64,000 bases of DNA from Ruminococcus flavefaciens (GTDB lineage: Bacteria > Bacillota > Clostridia > Oscillospirales > Ruminococcaceae): the NCBI GenBank assembly GCA_902760805.1, contig CACWHY010000010.1:1-64000 (forward strand), given 5' to 3'. Positions 57,669 to 64,000 of this stretch are shown piece after piece (within the stretch, counting starts at the first letter, position 1; each line of letters opens with the position of its first letter). A program made the position numbers and the translations under genes. The notes under the pieces are model-generated. The model was not told the origin of the DNA. It did not search any database and was given only the letters and a program-made list of their open reading frames with translations.

Positions 57669-59882
57669 ATGGAAAGCAAGGGCAGGATCGGGCTCATCGT
57701 CCCGCATATACTTTACAATCCGGACGTAGCTCTGGTGGACGTTATCCACCGTCAGGCCATGCAGTACGGCTACGACACGGTGGTGCTCACCGGAGTCATA
57801 AACTACGTTGACGAAATGCTGGAGGACACCTACGCCAAGGGTCAGACCAACCTCTATGACCTTATAAGCTGCGGAAAATTCGACGGCTTCATCTTCGAGG
57901 CAGGCATTTTTTGCAGCGAGCGTCAGCGGAAACGCATCATCGAGCTTCTGGGGAAGCAGTCTGCGCCGGCGGTGGTGATCGGCTACGAGCAGGACAGCTT
58001 CCCAAATATCACGGCGGAGGAGAGCTCGCTCCTCTACCAGACCACCAAGCATTTAGTGCAGCTCCACGGCTGCCGGAGGATCTTCTGCATAGGCGGCTAC
58101 AAGGGCCACCCTCAGTCCGAGGAGAGGATCCAGGGCTTCCGCAAAGCTATGGAGGAGGCAGGTCTTGCCTACTCAGAGGAGGACATCATCTACGGAGACT
58201 ACTGGCGGACAGTTCCCCATCAGGTGGCGCTCGACATTGCGAATGGCCGCCTTGAAAAGCCGGACGGCATAGTCTGCGGCAGCGACATCATGGCTGTGGA
58301 GCTGTGCCGTACCCTCATGGCGAACGGTATCCGTGTGCCTGAGGACATCTGCGTTACAGGCTGTGACGGAAACATGGTCTCTCAGACAGAGGCGGTCACG
58401 ATCACAACTGTCTCCTCTCAGGAGAGCCGCCTGGGAATGGCTGCCGCAAGAAGGCTGCTGTCCCTTATGGGCGAGGAGGTGCCCGATGAGGAGCTCTCTC
58501 CGGCGCTTGTCATCGGCGAGAGCTGCGGCTGTGCTGAGCTGGGAAGGATCGTCCGCAGCCGGGAGCTCTCCGACATCAGATCCTACGCCGGCAGCCTTCT
58601 GGAAAAGCTGGAGGCTCGCCGCACCAGCAGCACCGGCGAGATCCTTCGGCGAATGAGCGAGGCCTCCACTCTTGACGACGTTATGGGGACCGTAATCGGC
58701 TGCTGCTACATGATCCCAAATAACCTCCGGGGGGAGGTATGCCTTTGCAGCGACTGGTGCAAGGACCTGGATCACCCCTCAGTCTACCGGCGGGGAGGCT
58801 TCTCCGAGAAGATGATCCTGGGAACTGAAGTGTGGGAGGGCGGCTTTTTCAACAAGCACATCGAATTTCCTGTTGGGGAGCTCCTGCCCTCTCTCAGCGA
58901 AAAGCACTCTCCCCGGCTGATCGTGCTTTCGTCCCTGCACTATAAGGGACAGATCTTCGGCTACATCTCCCTGACCTACCCAAAGGCCGCCGACATTCTC
59001 ATGGACGAGTATTTCATGCAGTGGTGCGATGCGGTGAGCAGCGGCCTCAACACTGTCCAGAACAAGCTGTACAAGGCCTACGTCAACGCCCGGATCGAGG
59101 CTCTGTCGGAATTCGCCCCGGTGCTTGGTATCTACAACCGTCGAGGCCTGATCAGCCGGCTGACTGGACTTCTCTCAGACAGCAGCGATACCGTCTACGG
59201 ACTGTGCCTTCTGACCTATCTCAAGCAGGAGCGCCAACACGACACAGTTCCCCCGATCAACGCCATAGTCCACGCAATGCGGCTTTCAGAAAAGGATCTG
59301 CTGCTGGCCAGCTTGGACGAGGGGACCATCGCATTCCTTGCGCCGGAGAAGGAGCTTTCCGGCTCGCCCCAGGCTCTCTCTGCGCAGATAGCAAAGCAGG
59401 TAGGCCAGGTCTACCGCACGGCTCTGAACATAAAGGAGGAGCAGATCGTTATCGTCCGCTCCACAGTGACATACGAGAATATTTTCAGCATCGAGGAGCT
59501 CCTCCGCAGCATGGAGTCCGAGCTCAAGGGCAAGGCCCTCTCCCTCAGATCCGGCGCATTCAGCTATCAGGAGCGGCTCCAGGCCCTCCGTGAGACGATC
59601 TTCCGTGAGCCTCAGCGTGACTGGAGCATGGACGAGATCACCCGCTCGCTGGGCGTCAGCAAGAGCCATTTCCAGAGGATCTACAAGGAGCTCTTCGGCA
59701 CCACCTGCAAGGAGGACATCATCCAGAGCAGGCTCAGCCGGGCAAAATGGCTGCTGGAGAACACCCAGCTGCTGATCGCTGATGTGGCGGAGCAGTGCGG
59801 CTACAGCAACACCAGCCATTTCGTAAGACAATTCACCGCCAGGATCGGCGAGCCGCCCTCAGCCTACCGAAAGCAAAAATGA
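57669..59882 (+). CDS. Regulator with LacI-type ligand domain and AraC-type DNA-binding domain
   Basis: The 737-residue cytoplasmic protein has an N-terminal LacI/periplasmic-binding-like ligand domain (about 8-275: RIGLIVPHILYNPDVALVDVIHRQAMQYG...ITTVSSQESRLGMAAARRLLSLMGEEVPDE) without its own N-terminal helix-turn-helix. A middle region (about 290-625) includes a degenerate GGDEF-like segment (LGIYNRRGLISRLTGLL, without the GGDEF loop). A C-terminal AraC/XylS DNA-binding domain (about 640-737) has two helix-turn-helix units: MDEITRSLGVSKSHFQRIYKELFG and IADVAEQCGYSNTSHFVRQFTARIG. The ligand is presumably a sugar, and its neighbours suggest a mannan oligosaccharide. It has its own promoter and lies between two promoters that share GGGGCAAAATG, so activation of the GH26 gene and the RNA at 59951 is the natural hypothesis. 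Confidence 0.88.
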   Translation: MESKGRIGLIVPHILYNPDVALVDVIHRQAMQYGYDTVVLTGVINYVDEMLEDTYAKGQTNLYDLISCGKFDGFIFEAGIFCSERQRKRIIELLGKQSAPAVVIGYEQDSFPNITAEESSLLYQTTKHLVQLHGCRRIFCIGGYKGHPQSEERIQGFRKAMEEAGLAYSEEDIIYGDYWRTVPHQVALDIANGRLEKPDGIVCGSDIMAVELCRTLMANGIRVPEDICVTGCDGNMVSQTEAVTITTVSSQESRLGMAAARRLLSLMGEEVPDEELSPALVIGESCGCAELGRIVRSRELSDIRSYAGSLLEKLEARRTSSTGEILRRMSEASTLDDVMGTVIGCCYMIPNNLRGEVCLCSDWCKDLDHPSVYRRGGFSEKMILGTEVWEGGFFNKHIEFPVGELLPSLSEKHSPRLIVLSSLHYKGQIFGYISLTYPKAADILMDEYFMQWCDAVSSGLNTVQNKLYKAYVNARIEALSEFAPVLGIYNRRGLISRLTGLLSDSSDTVYGLCLLTYLKQERQHDTVPPINAIVHAMRLSEKDLLLASLDEGTIAFLAPEKELSGSPQALSAQIAKQVGQVYRTALNIKEEQIVIVRSTVTYENIFSIEELLRSMESELKGKALSLRSGAFSYQERLQALRETIFREPQRDWSMDEITRSLGVSKSHFQRIYKELFGTTCKEDIIQSRLSRAKWLLENTQLLIADVAEQCGYSNTSHFVRQFTARIGEPPSAYRKQK

Positions 59883-59901
59883 TCTAAAAGTGCATTGATT
59901 T

Positions 59902-59944
59902 GGGGCAAAATGTAATTGCTACTCTGACTGGGATAGTTTATAAT
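59902..59944 (+). promoter_or_regulatory. ncRNA promoter with GGGGCAAAATG activator site
   Basis: TTGCTA (59916-59921), a 17-base spacer and TATAAT (59939-59944). GGGGCAAAATG at 59902-59912 ends three bases before the -35, the same geometry as at the GH26 promoter. Confidence 0.75.
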
Positions 59945-59950
59945 TGTATT

Positions 59951-60170
59951 AAAGGAAAGCACCCGTCGTGAGGATCTTCACAGGATAGCTCGCAAAGGCA
60001 TAAAGGCTTCATCACTCCTGAACACCAGCCCGAAACGACCGACAGCTTCATTCCTTTCAGATCGAAGCACATATCACGGCATCTGCACAATAGCCGTGAA
60101 AATGTGGTTTATAAAAGCCTAAGGGGGCAGATCAGATACCGCACTCACAAGAAGTGCGGTATCTTTTTTT
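59951..60170 (+). ncRNA. Putative structured small RNA with terminator
   Basis: A promoter with start near 59951 and a strong terminator (AGATACCGCACT 60134-60145 with AGTGCGGTATCT 60153-60164, then T run) define a transcript of about 215 bases with no credible protein gene. Inside, AAAGGAA (59951-59957) can pair with TTCCTTT (60051-60057). A long hairpin forms from CACAT/TCACGGC (60068-60080) and GCCGTGA/ATGTG (60093-60106). It does not match a riboswitch, 6S, SRP or tmRNA pattern I know, and the gene after it is convergent, so it is not a leader. It may be a regulatory RNA under control of the regulator encoded just upstream. Confidence 0.55.
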
Positions 60171-60206
60171 GCAAAAAGCCGGAAGACAGCTCTCCCGGCC
60201 TTGCGT

Positions 60207-62561
60207 TTATTCCTGTATCAGACCGTAAGCCGACAGCCTCTTCATCCTGCCGGACATGAGATAGCAGAGCAGGAAGATCATGGCGGTTATGGCCACTACC
60301 GGGATCACCATGAGACCTGCCTTCACGATAAGGTCTGAGTTCTTTATGCCGTAGCCGTGAAGCACCAGGCCAAACAGCGGATTTACCAGAAAATAGCCTG
60401 CCAGAGCCCCTGCTGCCGAGGCAATGAGGGCGGTGGGGATCAGAGACAGCGCCAGCTGATACCTGAGCTGAGTGCTGGTGAAGCCAACTGCCTTCTTTAT
60501 GCCGAACTCCCTCTCTCGCTTGACAAAGACGGTCTTCAGCAGCAGCCTGATCACCAGGATCATTGTGGCGATGTTGAGCACCACCAGAAATGCTACCACG
60601 AAGCCTATGGCCAGGACGGGAGTATTCTCGTCGCTGTGCTGATACTTGAACTGGTTTTCTGTGTTCACGATCTGGTCTCCGCAGAGCTCCCTTCCCTGCT
60701 CCAGCACCCGGTCAACGCTCTCGTTATCCGGCTTATGGAGCCTTACACGGATCATTCTGTAGTTCGCAGGGACTCCGGCTCTCAGCGCTGCCTCCTGAGT
60801 AACATAGATCCTTTCGTTCATGACGGACTGCTGAAGGCCGGTCACCAGAAAGCGGACAGATCTTTCACCAAAGCAGACCTCCACCTCATCGCCAACGCCC
60901 ACGCCCATTCTCTCGGCCACAGGCAGACCCAGTACGGCCTCGTTGTCCTCAGCCATCATCTCTCCCTCGAACAAGCCGCAGTCGATCGGGTCGGGATCGG
61001 TGACGTAGATGAAGTTGACCTCCTCGCCGCCGATGATCCCGGTCACTGAGCTCATGCTGTACACCTGAGAAACTCCCTCTATGGTGCGGAGCTTCTCCAT
61101 AGTTTCGTCAACAGCCTCCGCCGAGGTGTCCTTCACATAGAAATATGCGTCGCCCACGTCCCCCTGAACGATACGCTGGAAGTGGGAGATGTCCACCTTA
61201 GTGTTGTAGTACAGCACTCCCGAAAACATGGTCACGAAGGCCACCGCCAGCACGATCACGAAGATGATCAGGTTCTGAGCTTTGTTTTGAAGAGCGCTTT
61301 TCAGTGCCAGCAGCAGATCCAGCTTCCCCCTGGTCTCACTGAGAGGCAGGTGGTTTTTCCTGAAGCTGTTGGACTGTAGTCCGAAGCGCAGAGCTGTTGC
61401 CGGGTGGAGCTTTCGGATCCTCATGGTGGAGAGGAAAGCTGTCACCAGGATCACAGCCATAACTCCCAGCAGCACGCCGAAGCTGGCAGAGGGCATGAAG
61501 CGTTTCTCCCACACAAGGCCTGTGATCTCACGGATGTACAGGTACTCTAAGGCGGGATAAAGGGCGTAGGACAGGACGATCCCCATGAAGGATCCGGCTG
61601 CTCCCAGAATGAGATACTCCCCGGTAAGCGCTCCCCGGATCTGCCCCACGGTGAAGCCCACAGCCTTCAGAGCGCCGATATTGGCAACGTCACGGCTGAT
61701 ATTGTTGTTGATAGTGAACACTATGATGATCAGGCATATCGCCATTATGATCACAGCGAATGCTCCGATGAAGGCCGCAAGGATGTTCACCACCGCAGTA
61801 TAGGCGTACTCACGCTGCTCGTTGGCGGAGATGCCGTCGCAGAAGACCACTCTTTCGCTGAGCCCGGCCTTTGAGTCCTTGACGCACTCCTCCACATCAC
61901 AGCCCTCGCCGACATCAACATAGGTAACTGTGCGGATCGTACGGGCGTCCGGCTGCTGATAGAACTCCTCCTGCACCTGCCTGAGATCCGCAAAGACCTC
62001 CGGCTCCACCATTGCGGAGAGGTATGTGTAGGAGTTGCCCAGGAATTGGTGCTGGAAGATACCGGCGATGGTGAATTCCTGCTGGTAAACGTCCGATGAG
62101 ACCGTTACCCTGTCCCCAACGCAGAGGCCGCTGCTGTAGGCGGAATAGAGGTTGAGGTAGAGCTTGTTCCCGGGAACGCTGTCATCTCTTTCGATGAAGT
62201 ACAGATGTGAGAAGTCGCTGGCTCCCTCAGTGGACTGGAAGATCCAGTCCGCAGCATTCCTCTTCTTGGAAAACTTGGCGGAGTCCAGCTCCAGGGACTG
62301 TATCAGCACCGCCTCAGATGAGGAGCTCTCCTTAACGTAAGCCTTCTGGCTGAGGAAGTCCTGCACAGTGTCACAGTCACTGCTGCTGACCAGTATATAG
62401 TCCGCCAAGCCCGTGGCCTCACCGTGCCTGTCGTAAACGTTTTTGTAGTCCGAGGCCATAAGTCCCGTGTGCATCAGTAAGGTGGACAGCATCATGATCA
62501 GCAGAAAGATCACCAGCACTGTCCTGTCCTTGCGCAGATCGGCCTTTATCAGCTTTACCAT
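60207..62561 (-). CDS. ABC transporter permease (MacB/FtsX type)
   Basis: The 784-residue protein has one N-terminal membrane helix, a large extracytoplasmic domain (about 40-245), three helices, another helix and large outside domain (about 430-660), and a final three-helix FtsX domain ending RMKRLSAYGLIQE. Two FtsX-type units (LKAVGFTVGQIRGALTGEY and KKAVGFTSTQLRYQLALSL carry the coupling motif) show the tandem permease layout seen in Firmicutes. With the ATPase before it (7-bp overlap) it forms a MacB-like mechanotransmission or export system, often for peptides or lipoproteins. The substrate is unknown. A histidine kinase gene lies upstream on the same strand. Confidence 0.88.
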   Translation of the reverse strand: MVKLIKADLRKDRTVLVIFLLIMMLSTLLMHTGLMASDYKNVYDRHGEATGLADYILVSSSDCDTVQDFLSQKAYVKESSSSEAVLIQSLELDSAKFSKKRNAADWIFQSTEGASDFSHLYFIERDDSVPGNKLYLNLYSAYSSGLCVGDRVTVSSDVYQQEFTIAGIFQHQFLGNSYTYLSAMVEPEVFADLRQVQEEFYQQPDARTIRTVTYVDVGEGCDVEECVKDSKAGLSERVVFCDGISANEQREYAYTAVVNILAAFIGAFAVIIMAICLIIIVFTINNNISRDVANIGALKAVGFTVGQIRGALTGEYLILGAAGSFMGIVLSYALYPALEYLYIREITGLVWEKRFMPSASFGVLLGVMAVILVTAFLSTMRIRKLHPATALRFGLQSNSFRKNHLPLSETRGKLDLLLALKSALQNKAQNLIIFVIVLAVAFVTMFSGVLYYNTKVDISHFQRIVQGDVGDAYFYVKDTSAEAVDETMEKLRTIEGVSQVYSMSSVTGIIGGEEVNFIYVTDPDPIDCGLFEGEMMAEDNEAVLGLPVAERMGVGVGDEVEVCFGERSVRFLVTGLQQSVMNERIYVTQEAALRAGVPANYRMIRVRLHKPDNESVDRVLEQGRELCGDQIVNTENQFKYQHSDENTPVLAIGFVVAFLVVLNIATMILVIRLLLKTVFVKREREFGIKKAVGFTSTQLRYQLALSLIPTALIASAAGALAGYFLVNPLFGLVLHGYGIKNSDLIVKAGLMVIPVVAITAMIFLLCYLMSGRMKRLSAYGLIQE

Positions 62562-63319
62562 CCCATCTCCTCCAGTGATCCTCTGATCCTTTCGTGGCGC
62601 TGCTTGTCGCCGCTGACGTATTTTCCCAGGTCGAACTCGCCCATTACGCCGCCGTCCTGCAAGTAGATCATGCGGTCGCCTCTTCTGGCGGACTTGATGT
62701 CATGGGTGACCATGACGACGGACTGTCCGGCATTGTTTATGTCAGTGAGCACATCCAAGACTGCCTTTACTCCGGCAGAGTTGAGAGCTCCTGTTGGCTC
62801 ATCTGCGAAGATCACATCCGGGTCGTTTATCAAAGCCCTTACCACTGCGCAGCGCTGAGCCTCGCCGCCGGAGATCTGAGCCGGGAACTTCCTTGTGAGC
62901 TCCTCGCTTATGCCCACTCGCCTGAACAGCTCCATGGCCTTTTCCTTCAGGTCCTTCTGCTTCTGCCCGGTGAGCATACCTGTGCTGATAACGTTGTCCA
63001 TGATGCTCATGCTGTCCACAAGGTGGATCTGCTGAAAGACAAATCCGCAGTGCTTTCTCCGAAAAACAGCCAGCTTGTCATCGTTCATGCCGGTGATGTC
63101 CTGACCGCAGTAGGTGATCCTGCCAAGGGAGGGCTTATCCATTCCGGAAAGAGTATAAAGCAGGGTGGACTTTCCGGCTCCCGATGAGCCCATGATCACA
63201 GTGAAGTCCCCCTTATAGATCTCAAGATCCAGATTTTTGATGACGTGCTGCTGCTTTCCGCCCACAGAAAAGCTCTTTGACAGCTTTTCGGTCTTTATGA
63301 TAACTTCCTTCTCAGCCAT
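62555..63319 (-). CDS. ABC transporter ATP-binding protein (MacB/LolD type)
   Basis: The 254-residue ATPase has Walker A GSSGAGKST (in FTVIMGSSGAGKSTLLYTLSGMD), Q-loop FVFQQIHLVDSMS, signature ISGGEAQRCAVVRAL, Walker B DVIFADEPTGALN and switch His in VMVTHD. This matches the MacB/LolD/FtsE group that partners FtsX-type permeases. The start follows TTAGGAGGAAGCT. It overlaps the permease gene by 7 bp. The upstream histidine kinase may regulate it, as in peptide-sensing BceRS-like modules, but no response regulator gene is visible in the window. Confidence 0.92.
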   Translation of the reverse strand: MAEKEVIIKTEKLSKSFSVGGKQQHVIKNLDLEIYKGDFTVIMGSSGAGKSTLLYTLSGMDKPSLGRITYCGQDITGMNDDKLAVFRRKHCGFVFQQIHLVDSMSIMDNVISTGMLTGQKQKDLKEKAMELFRRVGISEELTRKFPAQISGGEAQRCAVVRALINDPDVIFADEPTGALNSAGVKAVLDVLTDINNAGQSVVMVTHDIKSARRGDRMIYLQDGGVMGEFDLGKYVSGDKQRHERIRGSLEEMGW

Positions 63320-63330
63320 AGCTTCCTCCT

Positions 63331-63372
63331 AAAAAACAAAGGCCATACAGCCTTCTGTATGACCTCATTATA
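63331..63372 (-). promoter_or_regulatory. ABC operon promoter with hairpin at the transcript start
   Basis: On the minus strand an extended -10 (TGC-TATAAT, -10 at 63372-63367) is followed at once by a hairpin CATACAG-AAGG-CTGTATG (63361-63344) and TTTGTTTTTT (63340-63331), then AGGAGG. The hairpin plus T run could end the histidine kinase transcript or attenuate the ABC genes. Confidence 0.6.
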
Positions 63373-63433
63373 GCACATAGTTCTCCGAAAATCTTTGTCA
63401 GTTCTTTAACTGTTTTTTATTTTCCGGCAAAGA

Positions 63434-64000
63434 TCAGGCAAGGATGAAGCGCAGCTCCACGGTGAAGCCCTCGCCGTTATTTCGGCAGGAGAGCTGGCCT
63501 CCCATTCTGTTCATCAGGTAATTTGAGATGTAAAGTCCTATGCCGGAGCCCTCCTTCCCCTGAGAATTCGAGCCCCTGCGGAATTTCTCCGTGACCAGCT
63601 CGATCTCATCCTCAGGCACGCCGCCGCCCTTGTCGGAAAGCTCCACCAGAAGGCAGTTCCCCTCAAAGCGGCTGTTCACAGTCATGGGCGTGTGGGCGTA
63701 TTTGTAGGAGTTGGAAATGATGTTGCCGATGATCTGCTCAAGCCTGAGCTTGTCCGCCATGATCACGCAGTCCTGCACATCGAGCCGGGAGACCATTTTC
63801 AGGTGGTCGGCCTCCGTGATAATCTGGGTCAGCTCCCGGGAGGACAGCTCCTCCGTGCGCACCTCAAGCTGCTCCAGCTCCTCCAAGGTCGCATGGAAGA
63901 GGTTTGACACCAGCTTGTCGATACGGTCAGCCTTGCTGTTTATTGAGGCAAGAGTCTCCTTCTGAGCCTCGTTTTCAGTGGTCAGCTCCAGGAAATCCAC
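63434..64000 (-). CDS. Sensor histidine kinase, C-terminal part (start lies beyond the window)
   Basis: The 188 residues to the window edge show the end of a dimerisation helix (ASINSKADRIDKLVSNLFHATLEELEQLEV) and a full HATPase domain: N-box NIISNSYKYAH, G1 LSDKGGGVPEDE, F/G2 FRRGSNSQGKEGSGIGLYISN, and the closing GGQLSCRNNGEGFTVELRF. The sensor part and the phospho-His are outside the window. It is the only two-component gene seen here and lies just before the ABC transporter operon, so it may regulate that transporter. Confidence 0.88.
   Translation of the reverse strand: MDFLELTTENEAQKETLASINSKADRIDKLVSNLFHATLEELEQLEVRTEELSSRELTQIITEADHLKMVSRLDVQDCVIMADKLRLEQIIGNIISNSYKYAHTPMTVNSRFEGNCLLVELSDKGGGVPEDEIELVTEKFRRGSNSQGKEGSGIGLYISNYLMNRMGGQLSCRNNGEGFTVELRFILA

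Larger units (their letters stand above)
59883..60206. other. Intergenic region holding the ncRNA unit
   Basis: This gene-free stretch carries one GGGGCAAAATG site, a promoter, a structured RNA and a strong terminator, each listed separately. No reading frame with a ribosome binding site is seen; the longest frame beginning at an ATG near 60101 has only six codons. Confidence 0.6.

Overview
The window looks like chromosome from a cellulose- and hemicellulose-degrading Ruminococcus (Firmicutes, Oscillospirales), close to the R. albus / R. flavefaciens / R. champanellensis group. The basis is the set of secreted glycanases and esterases with dockerins, the CotH-dockerin protein, strong AGGAGG ribosome binding sites, canonical TTGACA-17-TATAAT promoters and abundant intrinsic terminators. 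No rRNA, tRNA or CRISPR array was seen. The species assignment is inference.

Positions 1-9080 are a decaying mobile island, visibly more A+T-rich than the rest. It holds the 3' end of a large serine recombinase (C-terminus apparently replaced), an SF2 helicase whose nuclease-like N-terminus is out of frame with its start codon, a MazG-like pyrophosphohydrolase, a small SSB, two unknown proteins, an Ogt-type methyltransferase, and a second large serine recombinase with a small partner protein and an apparent nonsense mutation near its end. Two of the island's promoters carry the same 17-bp element in the spacer, which suggests a common repressor.

Positions 9080-15000 hold a P-loop kinase/Nudix pair and a restriction-modification operon (HNH nuclease plus two beta-class DNA methyltransferases). 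Positions 15000-24000 carry a CBM-GH10-CBM-dockerin-GH43-CBM6 xylanase, an SGNH esterase with dockerin, a flavin reductase/rubredoxin/rubrerythrin fusion and a uracil/xanthine permease.

Positions 23678-34360 form one operon: a secreted SPKTG-tailed protein, a secreted RHS/YD-repeat protein of about 3,130 residues, and a small membrane protein directly after the RHS gene, the layout of a polymorphic toxin with its immunity protein. A divergent SPKTG-tailed surface protein follows. Positions 35600-39700 hold AlkD-like repair and a TetR-controlled redox cluster (TetR, dockerin-like/flavodoxin/cyclophilin-like lipoprotein, FMN reductase, CMD-cupin protein) with matching paired operators at two promoters. 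Positions 39800-54400 hold a GH2-LamG-dockerin galactosidase, an Xre regulator, an HD-GYP protein, a PadR-DUF1700-DUF4097 operon, a flavin reductase, a CotH-dockerin protein, a membrane-anchored serine hydrolase and a GT2.

Positions 54500-60200 are a probable mannan-response unit: a small SPKTG protein, a CBM35-GH26-dockerin-CE1 enzyme, a sensor-regulator with LacI-type binding domain and AraC DNA-binding domain, and a structured non-coding RNA. The GH26 promoter and the RNA promoter share the motif GGGGCAAAATG three bases upstream of the -35, so the regulator may drive both. The window ends with a MacB-like ABC transporter and the 3' end of a histidine kinase gene.
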